Shown: positions 7,389 through 13,426 of the stretch, in pieces
Numbering within the stretch: position 1 is the stretch's first letter
How the letters are laid out: each line of letters opens with the position of its first letter
From: Saprospiraceae bacterium
Lineage (GTDB): Bacteria > Bacteroidota > Bacteroidia > Chitinophagales > Saprospiraceae
Reading direction: 5' to 3'
DNA: 13,426 nucleotides
NCBI GenBank assembly: GCA_020630895.1
Contig: JAHDII010000022.1
Span: 8,721-22,146 of the forward strand
Position numbers and translations under genes: made by a program
Notes under the pieces: generated by a model
The model's database searches: none
Seen by the model: only the letters and a program-made list of their open reading frames with translations
Told to the model about the DNA's origin: nothing

Positions 7389-8394
7389 TGATGATTTTAT
7401 AAATAATGACATAATCACCACCTCTACTTTGAACAGGATAATCTAAAGTAGGATCACTATCTAAACTACCAGAATTAAAAATAACTTTTGCTTTTATTTT
7501 TTTATCTAGATATGATTCTAATTCTTTTTTTGCCATTCCTCCTGTACCAGAAACTGTTTTAATAAATTTTGTTTCCTCTTTCATTTCAAAATAATAATCA
7601 TAAACACCTTCTGGTTCTTTTCCTCCTTTATTTTTAAATTGTTTTCTTATTATTTTCCCTTCAACTATAGGATAAGAATCTTGAAGCAATTCATGAATTT
7701 TTTGAATCATAGGCATTGCTTGAAAAAAACCATTTTGTAATGCTTGAATTTCACCATTATTTTCTATTAATAAAGAAGGAAAACCATTAGCGTATTGTCC
7801 TGCAAATTGAAAATCTTTTTGTGTTTGATTTTTATTTTCTTCTGATGTCCAATATTCTATAAATTCTTTTTTAGGAATAGATAATTGAGATAAAATAGAT
7901 GTGTAAGTATTTATATCGTCATATTTTTTTCCATCAACGAATTGTGCTTCTTGAACTTTTTTCGAAAAATAATAAGTTTGAGAAGGAGCTATTTTTTTCA
8001 CAGCATTAATCGCTAAACAAGCTTCATAACTACCAAAAACATAAGAAGTATCTTTTGTAAGTTCATAAAATTTAGGACTTACATTTGCACCTGTTACTTG
8101 TTCCATTCGAGGAGAATGTGTTTTAATAAAATTTTCAAATTGAGCACCTCCTCTAGGAGCATTATTTCCCAACCACATTCCTCCTGTAATAATTTCTAGA
8201 GGAATAGTATGATTAAAATTTTCATAAATACTAGCAATACTTTTTTCATTACCATAACACCAGCCACATTGGGGGTCCATAATATAAATTAATTTCATGT
8301 TTGTTTCTTTTTGACTTGTTGTATTTTCAACTTCTACATTAGTTTTACAACTTGAAAGTAAAATAATAGTTGTGATTAAAAAAAAATAATTCAT
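7381..8394 (-). CDS. DsbA-family thioredoxin-fold lipoprotein with CGWC and extra C-terminal domain
   Basis: This is a 337-aa protein. Residues 1-16 form a lipoprotein signal peptide with lipobox LSSC (acylated Cys16), so it should be membrane-anchored outside the cytoplasm. The thioredoxin-fold core spans about 33-240. It holds the redox motif C43-G-W-C46 in MDPQCGWCYG, and the likely cis-proline loop GFPS (Pro206). This resembles the DsbA/FrnE-like group (COG3531), expected to oxidise or isomerise disulfides. Residues ~244-337 are an additional domain shared with the small gene that overlaps its 3' end. It starts 12 bp after the pyc stop. Met33 sits exactly where cytosolic relatives would begin, so the lipoprotein leader looks like an added export module; a start at Met33 cannot be excluded. 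A link to the Cys-rich surface modules at 2693-3516 is only a guess. Confidence 0.87.
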   Translation of the reverse strand: MNYFFLITTIILLSSCKTNVEVENTTSQKETNMKLIYIMDPQCGWCYGNEKSIASIYENFNHTIPLEIITGGMWLGNNAPRGGAQFENFIKTHSPRMEQVTGANVSPKFYELTKDTSYVFGSYEACLAINAVKKIAPSQTYYFSKKVQEAQFVDGKKYDDINTYTSILSQLSIPKKEFIEYWTSEENKNQTQKDFQFAGQYANGFPSLLIENNGEIQALQNGFFQAMPMIQKIHELLQDSYPIVEGKIIRKQFKNKGGKEPEGVYDYYFEMKEETKFIKTVSGTGGMAKKELESYLDKKIKAKVIFNSGSLDSDPTLDYPVQSRGGDYVIIYKIINE

Positions 8395-8406
8395 TGGATA
8401 TATTAT

Positions 8407-11400
8407 TTATTCTAGTTCAATAATTAAATCGTCTTGTTCTACCATTGTTTTTTCTGATAAATGGATCTTTTTTATTTTTCCTTTTATAGGAGCCGTAATA
8501 GTACTTTCCATTTTCATAGCTTCAATAATAAATAGAGGAGTATTGACTTGTATAGTATCTCCTTCTTTCACTAAAATTTTAGAAAGACTTCCTTGTAAAG
8601 GAGCTCCAATTTCATTTTGATGTTCTGCTTTTTTGTGTTCTATTTTTTCAGTACTTAACTGATGATCTTGAACAGCTATAGATCGCGTTTGTCCATTCAA
8701 TTTAAAAAATGCTGTTCTCATACCTTCTTCGTTAGGTTCAGAAATATTTAAAAATTGTATAAGTAAATTTTTACCATTTACAATTTCTACTAAGATTTCT
8801 TCATTAGGTTTTAATCCATAAAAAAATGCAGAAGAAGGTAAAGTTCTTACAACACCATATTCAGAATAATGATCATAATAATCTTTAAAAACTTTAGGAT
8901 ATAATTTATAAGATAAAAAATCTTTATCGTCGCAATAATCAAAATTTAATTTGAATTCTTTAAACTCCTTATTAAAATTAATAGGTTCTAAATGAGCATT
9001 AGGACGTTCAGTATAAGGCTGTTCATTTTTTAATACCATCTTTTGTAATTCTTTAGGAAACCCTCCATGTGGTTGTCCTAAATCACCTCTAAAAAATGCT
9101 TTTACAGAATCGGGAAAAGAAATAGTATTTCCTTTTTCTAAAATATCCTCTTTTGTATAATTATTGGAAGTCATAAACATTGCCATATCTCCCACTACTT
9201 TTGAAGAAGGCGTTACTTTTACAATATTGCCAAAGAGTTCATTTGCAATTTTATAATTGCTTTTAATTAATTCAAATTGATCTTCTAAACCCAAACCTCT
9301 TGCTTGAGGACGAAGATTAGAATATTGTCCTCCTGGAATTTCATGTTCATATACTTGAGCTGTTCCTGCTTTTAATTCTGTTTCAAAAGGATAGTAATAT
9401 TGTCGAACAGCTTCCCAATAATTAGAATGATTTTCTAGAGCTTCATAATTGAGTTTATTTTCCCTTTCATGCCCTCGCATAAATGCAGCTATAGAATTAA
9501 AATTAGGTTGAGAAGTTAAACCTGACATAGAACTCAATGCAACATCTACTACATCAACCCCAGCTTCAATGGCTTTTAAATATGTAGAAGATTGTATAGA
9601 TGACGTGTCATGTGTGTGCAAGTGAATAGGAAGGTCAATAGATTTTTTTAATGCCGTAATTAATTGTTCTGCTGCTTTAGGTTTTAATAAACCTGCCATA
9701 TCTTTTATAGCAATAATATGAGCTCCTTCATCTTCTAATTGTTTGGCTAAATCCAAATAATAATCAAGAGTATATTTAGATTTATTTGTATTAGAAATAT
9801 CTCCTGTATAACAAATACAAGCCTCTGCAATAGAATTGGTTTGTTCTCTTACAGTTCTAATACTTGTTTTCATCGCTTCAACCCAATTGAGTGAATCAAA
9901 AATTCTAAAAATATCAATTCCTGTGTTAGCCGCTTTTACAATAAAATCTTCAATTAAATTATCAGGATATGCAGTATATCCAACAGCATTAGATCCTCTT
10001 AATAACATTTGTAATAACATATTGGGCATCGCCTCTCTAATAATAGATAAGCGAGTCCAAGGATCTTCTTTTAAAAATCGCATACATACATCAAATGTGG
10101 CACCACCCCAAACTTCAGCAGAAAAAACATCGTTGCATTGTCGAGCATAAGCTTCTGCTACTTTTTGGATATCATAAGTTCTAACTCTAGTAGCTAATAA
10201 AGATTGATGCGCATCTCTAAAAGTGGTATCTGTATAATGAATAGATTTAGATTCTTTCAACCATTTTATAAAACGTTCTCTTCCTAATTCATTATATAGT
10301 GTTTTACTTCCTCTAGGAAACGGTTTTGTTTTATCAAATTCAGGAATTTGAGGAGTTCTAAAAGTTTTATGAGGATCTATATATTTTACATCTGGATTTC
10401 CATTAACAATAACATTTGCTAAATATTTTAATAATTTAGTACCTCGATCTTGATAACGAGGCATTTGTAAAATACTTGGATTTTCTTGAATAAATTTAAC
10501 AGTACATTTTCCTTCTTGAAAAGTATCATGCTGTAATAAATTCATTAAAAAACCAATATTGGTTTTTACACCTCTAATTCTAAATTCACTTAATGCACGA
10601 TGTAATCTTTGTGCGGCACCTTTTAAAGTACGTCCTCTTGCGGTTACTTTAACGAGCATACTATCAAAAAAAGGAGAAATTTTGGCTCCTGCATAAGCAC
10701 TTCCTGCATCTAAACGAATGCCAAAACCAGCCGCAGAACGATAGGCAACTAATGTACCATAATCAGGTTTAAAATTAGAAGCGGGATCTTCTGTTGTAAT
10801 TCTACACTGAATTGCATATCCTTGGCACTGGATATCCATTTGACTCCTAATAAAAATAGTAGGATGATGTAAAGGATAATTCATCGCTACTAAAATCTGA
10901 CTTCGAACAATATCAATTCCAGTTACTTCCTCCGTTATCGTATGTTCTACCTGAATTCTAGGATTAACTTCTATAAAATAAATATCTTCATTTTCTACTA
11001 AAAATTCTACTGTCCCTGCATTGGAATAATTAGCATGTTTAGCAATTCTTAGAGCATAATCATATAATTGTTCTTTGACTGAAGTAGATAAAGTAGTTGC
11101 AGGAGCGACTTCAACTACTTTTTGAAAACGTCTTTGAACAGAACAATCTCTTTCATATAAATGAACTAAATTTCCAAAATTATCTCCTAAAATTTGTACT
11201 TCAATATGTTTAGGATTAGCAATAAATTTTTCTAAGAAAATAGTATCATCTCCAAAAGCAGTTTTGGCTTCTCTTTTGGCTTCTTGAAAAGATTTTTTTA
11301 ATTCTTTTTCATGATGAACTACACGCATACCACGTCCACCACCACCAGCCGCAGCTTTTACCATAATAGGAAATCCTATTCGTTGTGCTTCTTCTAAAGC

Positions 11401-11847
11401 GATGTCAAAAGAATTTAATTCTTTTTGGCTATCTTGAATTAAAGGAATTCCGATCTCTTTAGCTAGATTTTTAGCTTGGACTTTATCCCCCAATCTGTCC
11501 ATACTTTCAGCAGAAGGACCTACAAAAATAATTCCTTCTTCTTTGCAACGGCGAACAAATTTTACATTTTCAGATAAAAAACCATATCCAGGATGAATCG
11601 CTTCTACTTGATTTTCTTTCGCAACACGAATAATTTCCTCTATGTTTAAATAAGGTTTAAGGGGTTCATCATTTTTACCAATTTGATAGGCTTCATCTGC
11701 TTTATATCGATGTAAAGAATATCTATCTTCATAGGTATAAATAGCTACAGTTGTTAAACTTAATTCAGAGGCTGCTCTTAATACACGAGTTGCTATTTCA
11801 CCTCTATTAGCAACCATTAATTTATTAAAACGTCTTTTATCTTTCAT
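8407..11847 (-). CDS. pyc: Pyruvate carboxylase (single-chain, biotin-dependent)
   Basis: This 1146-aa protein has the full length and order of the single-chain enzyme that carboxylates pyruvate to oxaloacetate with ATP and bicarbonate (anaplerosis and gluconeogenesis, cytoplasm). The biotin carboxylase domain is about 5-460, with KLMVANRGEIATR, the glycine-rich ATP loop GGGGRGM (168-174), and EVNPRIQVEHTITEEVTG. The carboxyltransferase domain is about 535-820, with YTDTTFRDAHQSLLATR (metal ligand Asp540), the carboxylated metal-site Lys715 in AIKDMAGLL, and metal ligands His744/His746 in HLHTHDT. The conserved carboxylase region and linker run to about 1070. The biotinyl domain is about 1077-1146, with biotin on Lys1112 in EAMKMES. 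No key residue is missing. The ATG at 11847 lies just before the conserved N-terminus. It is the first gene of a leftward array of six; the 3' neighbour starts 12 bp on. Confidence 0.98.
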   Translation of the reverse strand: MKDKRRFNKLMVANRGEIATRVLRAASELSLTTVAIYTYEDRYSLHRYKADEAYQIGKNDEPLKPYLNIEEIIRVAKENQVEAIHPGYGFLSENVKFVRRCKEEGIIFVGPSAESMDRLGDKVQAKNLAKEIGIPLIQDSQKELNSFDIALEEAQRIGFPIMVKAAAGGGGRGMRVVHHEKELKKSFQEAKREAKTAFGDDTIFLEKFIANPKHIEVQILGDNFGNLVHLYERDCSVQRRFQKVVEVAPATTLSTSVKEQLYDYALRIAKHANYSNAGTVEFLVENEDIYFIEVNPRIQVEHTITEEVTGIDIVRSQILVAMNYPLHHPTIFIRSQMDIQCQGYAIQCRITTEDPASNFKPDYGTLVAYRSAAGFGIRLDAGSAYAGAKISPFFDSMLVKVTARGRTLKGAAQRLHRALSEFRIRGVKTNIGFLMNLLQHDTFQEGKCTVKFIQENPSILQMPRYQDRGTKLLKYLANVIVNGNPDVKYIDPHKTFRTPQIPEFDKTKPFPRGSKTLYNELGRERFIKWLKESKSIHYTDTTFRDAHQSLLATRVRTYDIQKVAEAYARQCNDVFSAEVWGGATFDVCMRFLKEDPWTRLSIIREAMPNMLLQMLLRGSNAVGYTAYPDNLIEDFIVKAANTGIDIFRIFDSLNWVEAMKTSIRTVREQTNSIAEACICYTGDISNTNKSKYTLDYYLDLAKQLEDEGAHIIAIKDMAGLLKPKAAEQLITALKKSIDLPIHLHTHDTSSIQSSTYLKAIEAGVDVVDVALSSMSGLTSQPNFNSIAAFMRGHERENKLNYEALENHSNYWEAVRQYYYPFETELKAGTAQVYEHEIPGGQYSNLRPQARGLGLEDQFELIKSNYKIANELFGNIVKVTPSSKVVGDMAMFMTSNNYTKEDILEKGNTISFPDSVKAFFRGDLGQPHGGFPKELQKMVLKNEQPYTERPNAHLEPINFNKEFKEFKLNFDYCDDKDFLSYKLYPKVFKDYYDHYSEYGVVRTLPSSAFFYGLKPNEEILVEIVNGKNLLIQFLNISEPNEEGMRTAFFKLNGQTRSIAVQDHQLSTEKIEHKKAEHQNEIGAPLQGSLSKILVKEGDTIQVNTPLFIIEAMKMESTITAPIKGKIKKIHLSEKTMVEQDDLIIELE

Positions 11848-11897
11848 AAAAGTTTTATCAAAAAAGGTATTCTAAAAATGGTAAGGATAGTTTAGCG

Positions 11898-11928
11898 GAA
11901 AATTACTATTGTTTTTATCAATGTGCAA
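11898..11928 (-). promoter_or_regulatory. Candidate Bacteroidota-type promoter for pyc
   Basis: On the minus strand, TTG (11926-11928) is followed after 20 nt by TAATTTTC (11898-11905). The latter matches seven of eight positions of the Bacteroidota -7 element TAnnTTTG, and the spacing is near that usual for the -33 TTG. It lies about 50 nt upstream of the pyc ATG. In such AT-rich DNA a match like this can arise by chance. Confidence 0.3.
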
Positions 11929-12015
11929 GAAAAAAGGAGATGTTATTTTAAAAATTTATTTATATCTTTAATTTTAGACATATTTTAAGATTCATTTTTA
12001 ATAAATAAACGAATT

Positions 12016-12438
12016 ATGAAAAGAAGATTATCTGCTATTTTGCTAGGATTTTTAATAGGCTCTATTACCGCTCTAGGAATTGAATATTTGAGTTCTTTAA
12101 TATACCCTCCTCCTGGAGAATTAGATTTTGGTGATTCAGAAGCTGTAACTCAATATATGAAAGAATCAGTTCCTTTAATGTCATTAATTATTATTGTTGT
12201 GGGTTGGGCTATAGGTTCATTATTGGGAGGTTTTGCTTCTGCTAAATTTGATCCAGCCAATCGTACAAGAAACGCATTAGTTACAGGAGGACTTTTAATG
12301 TTGTTAGGCATTTTTATGTTATATTCATTCCCTTATCCTACTTGGATGATGATTGCTAGTCTTTTTGTTTTTGTGCCTTTTGCTATTATAGGTTCGAGAT
12401 TAGTGAGTAGCGATATTCCTGAAAATAGACCTAGTTGA
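12016..12438 (+). CDS. Small four-helix integral membrane protein (YPPP type), unknown function
   Basis: This 140-aa protein is almost entirely membrane. Hydrophobic helices lie at about residues 6-27, 53-76, 86-105 and 108-127. The first loop contains IYPPPGELDFGDSEAVTQYM, and helix 2 is glycine-rich (GWAIGSLLGGFASAKF). The combination of one helix, a YPPP loop with an acidic stretch, and a Gly-rich second helix recalls a widespread family of uncharacterised bacterial membrane proteins; this is from memory and carries no function. The positive N-terminus (MKRR) suggests N-in topology. It is divergent from pyc, across 168 bp, and convergent with the gene at 12554-13000. There is no Shine-Dalgarno sequence before the ATG. 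A TATCTTTA box at 11963-11970 is a weak promoter candidate. Confidence 0.85.
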   Translation: MKRRLSAILLGFLIGSITALGIEYLSSLIYPPPGELDFGDSEAVTQYMKESVPLMSLIIIVVGWAIGSLLGGFASAKFDPANRTRNALVTGGLLMLLGIFMLYSFPYPTWMMIASLFVFVPFAIIGSRLVSSDIPENRPS

Positions 12439-12447
12439 TTGAATAAT

Positions 12448-12485
12448 AAATAAAGCATTAGAATTAATAATCTAATGCTTTATTT
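12448..12485. terminator. Bidirectional hairpin terminator between convergent genes
   Basis: A perfect 15-bp inverted repeat (12448-12462 and 12471-12485; core AAAGCATTAGA/TCTAATGCTTT) encloses an 8-nt loop, ATTAATAA. It starts 9 nt after the stop of the rightward gene and lies 68 nt beyond the stop of the leftward gene. The A-rich outer left and T-rich outer right ends give a U-rich tail in either direction. Confidence 0.85.
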
Positions 12486-12553
12486 GATTTAAAGTATATC
12501 TATAATAAATGAATTATAAATTTTTATTAAAAGATGAAAAAAGAAAATGATCT

Positions 12554-13000
12554 CTAAAAATGATTATCCAAAAAGTCTTTTAAATTTTCACAATCATTAC
12601 TACCTAATAATACTTTTTTTTGCATTCCATTTTTTTTATAATGAATGAATACTGCTTGAGTCCCACTAATATTATATAACCAACTCCCTTTAGGAGTAAA
12701 TCGAATACCATATCCATAATACCATGGATATTTTATAATTTCTGTCGTAGTAATAGTATCAGGTTTTATTTTAAATCGAACTAAACCAATTCCAAAAATA
12801 ATATGAATTATTTTATCTTCTATTTTTATAGTTAACTGATAAAATAGAATTGTGATTAATAAGATAACTCCTATTATAATTAATACTAATGATAATTTTA
12901 AATCATCCTCTATCCAATAAACATAAAGAAGAATACTAATTGGAATTAACATTACTCCAAATATAAGTTTCCCTAATTGTGAATTTTGATATGTATTCAT
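12554..13000 (-). CDS. Two-helix membrane protein with probable PH-like tail
   Basis: This is a 148-aa protein of unknown function. Two membrane helices (about residues 10-29 and 33-56) form a tight hairpin with the short acidic turn IEDD. A beta-rich tail follows, with TIKIEDKIIHIIFGIGLVRF, IKYPWYYGYGIRFTPKG and KVLLGSNDCENLKDFL. This plan is common in small Bacteroidota proteins with a bacterial PH-like domain; the domain call is by pattern only. It has the same general layout as the proteins at 4191-5325 but lacks their LDDDP start and LYPTSI motif, so it is not a close paralog. It is convergent with the gene on its left and divergent from the gene at 13177. The leader is A-rich with no Shine-Dalgarno sequence. 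Confidence 0.8.
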   Translation of the reverse strand: MNTYQNSQLGKLIFGVMLIPISILLYVYWIEDDLKLSLVLIIIGVILLITILFYQLTIKIEDKIIHIIFGIGLVRFKIKPDTITTTEIIKYPWYYGYGIRFTPKGSWLYNISGTQAVFIHYKKNGMQKKVLLGSNDCENLKDFLDNHF

Positions 13001-13079
13001 TTTAATTCTATTTTAAACAACCTTTCAATCAATAAAAACTAATATACATTGTTTTAATGATTAATGAAAGAGAATATGG

Positions 13080-13108
13080 ATGAACGGAAAAATAGAATGA
13101 TGAACGGT
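13080..13108 (-). promoter_or_regulatory. Direct-repeat pair matching the LytTR binding consensus
   Basis: Read on the minus strand, ACCGTTCAT (13100-13108) and TCCGTTCAT (13080-13088) each fit the published LytTR pattern [TA][AC][CA]GTTN[AG][TG] at every position. On the plus strand the repeat extends to 15 bases, GATGAACGG(A/T)AAAAT, with a 20-bp period, so both copies face the same side of the helix. The usual LytTR period is 21-22 bp, slightly longer. The site lies in the 176-bp gap between divergent genes, about 70 nt before the ATG at 13177 and about 80 nt before the start at 13000, so it could serve either gene. Confidence 0.4.
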
Positions 13109-13176
13109 AAAATGTGACGCAGTAAAAATGTATCGTCTTAATGATGTCTATTATTATTCATCTTAAAATCTATAAC

Positions 13177-13426
13177 ATGTTAGATATATTAAAAAACTTA
13201 GCCGTACAAAAATTAACAGAAAGAATGGGACCCAATAGTCTCGGTCAAAAAGAAACACAAGAAGCAGCAAATGAAGGTACCAATGCTTTTATGCAAATGA
13301 TCCAAGAAAAGATTGGAGGTGGAGGATTAAATCAAGTACAAGATTTTTTTTCTAAAAATGGAAACAGTATGGAGTCTAATGGTATATTCCAAAATATGCA
13401 AGGAAAATTAGTAGAAATTTTTCAAA
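13177..13426 (+). CDS. DUF937-like small protein, N-terminal part (runs off window)
   Basis: An ATG at 13177 opens a frame that stays open to the window edge, giving 83 residues. It begins MLDILKNLAVQKLTERMG and continues through EAANEGTNAFMQMIQEKIGGGGLNQVQDFF. The short amphipathic start, the EA(A/I)xE(G/A) segment and the glycine-rich turn before a 'L-x-x-V-x-x-F/L' helix resemble small Bacteroidota proteins of the DUF937/YidB-like type; the resemblance is recalled from pattern and the diagnostic C-terminal half is outside the window. No signal peptide or membrane segment is seen. The region just upstream holds the putative LytTR repeats. Confidence 0.7.
   Translation, partial: MLDILKNLAVQKLTERMGPNSLGQKETQEAANEGTNAFMQMIQEKIGGGGLNQVQDFFSKNGNSMESNGIFQNMQGKLVEIFQ

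Noticed and set aside
7389..7421. A longer start (ATG at 7421) for the small domain-paralog gene, adding 11 residues
   Set aside because: It lies 41 bases inside the upstream gene and adds residues outside the homologous region; the ATG at 7386-7388 fits the homology and the overlap better.
2693..8394. Functional link between the CGWC lipoprotein and the cysteine-bearing surface modules
   Set aside because: Attractive, but they are on opposite strands, separated by a terminator, and nothing in the sequence connects them.
9836..10150. 104-codon open frame antisense to pyruvate carboxylase
   Set aside because: It lies wholly opposite the conserved carboxyltransferase domain, has no recognisable motif, and has no promoter or terminator of its own.
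11963..11970. TATCTTTA as a firm -7 promoter element for the rightward membrane gene
   Set aside because: It matches seven of eight consensus bases, but no TTG lies at the right distance and the region is very AT-rich.
1..13426. CRISPR array, phage-defence system, transposon, tRNA, rRNA or riboswitch
   Set aside because: I saw no short spaced palindromic repeats, no transposase or nuclease motifs, no cloverleaf and no structured leader. The repeats present are protein-coding modules, terminators and the one operator-like pair.

Overview
The window is AT-rich (roughly 30% GC by eye) and comes from a member of the Bacteroidota. Three things support this. A huge repetitive surface protein ends in a type B (CHU_C / gliding-motility type) C-terminal domain, the export tag read by the type IX secretion system (T9SS). 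The genes lack Shine-Dalgarno sequences and have A-rich leaders instead. A lipoprotein and long SprB-like repeat arrays fit the same phylum. The style of the surface protein (SprB-like modules, a cadherin-like 'ANDD' module, then the type B tail) suggests class Saprospiria, but that is an inference and not proven here.

Layout. (1) Positions 3-4067 (+): the 3' part of a very large secreted or cell-surface protein whose start lies outside the window. It is followed by a strong hairpin terminator at 4105-4136. (2) Positions 4191-11847 (-): a tightly packed array of six genes transcribed right to left. In order of transcription they are biotin-dependent pyruvate carboxylase (pyc); a DsbA-family thioredoxin-fold lipoprotein with CGWC; a small paralog of that lipoprotein's C-terminal domain, overlapping it by 8 bases; a neutral/alkaline ceramidase-family hydrolase; and two related two-helix membrane proteins with a probable PH-like domain. 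The spacing (12 bp, -8 bp, 35 bp, 6 bp, 46 bp) suggests one transcription unit. (3) Positions 12016-12438 (+): a small four-helix membrane protein, divergent from pyc. It converges on (4) positions 12554-13000 (-), a second type of small membrane protein with a PH-like tail. A perfect 15-bp inverted repeat between them looks like a bidirectional terminator. (5) Position 13177 to the window edge (+): the start of a small DUF937-like protein. Upstream of it is a pair of direct repeats that fit the LytTR-type response-regulator consensus.

How the genes may work together. Pyruvate carboxylase feeds oxaloacetate into central metabolism. Nothing in the sequence ties the downstream genes to that reaction, so they may only share a transcript. 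The ceramidase is sensible in a lineage that makes sphingolipids. I see no defence system, CRISPR array, transposon, integrase, tRNA or rRNA. No intergenic stretch exceeds 180 bases. The most unusual signals are the higher-order repeat architecture of the surface protein, the overlapping domain paralog next to the DsbA-like lipoprotein, the ceramidase without a signal peptide, the LDDDP-tagged membrane paralogs, and the LytTR-like repeat pair.
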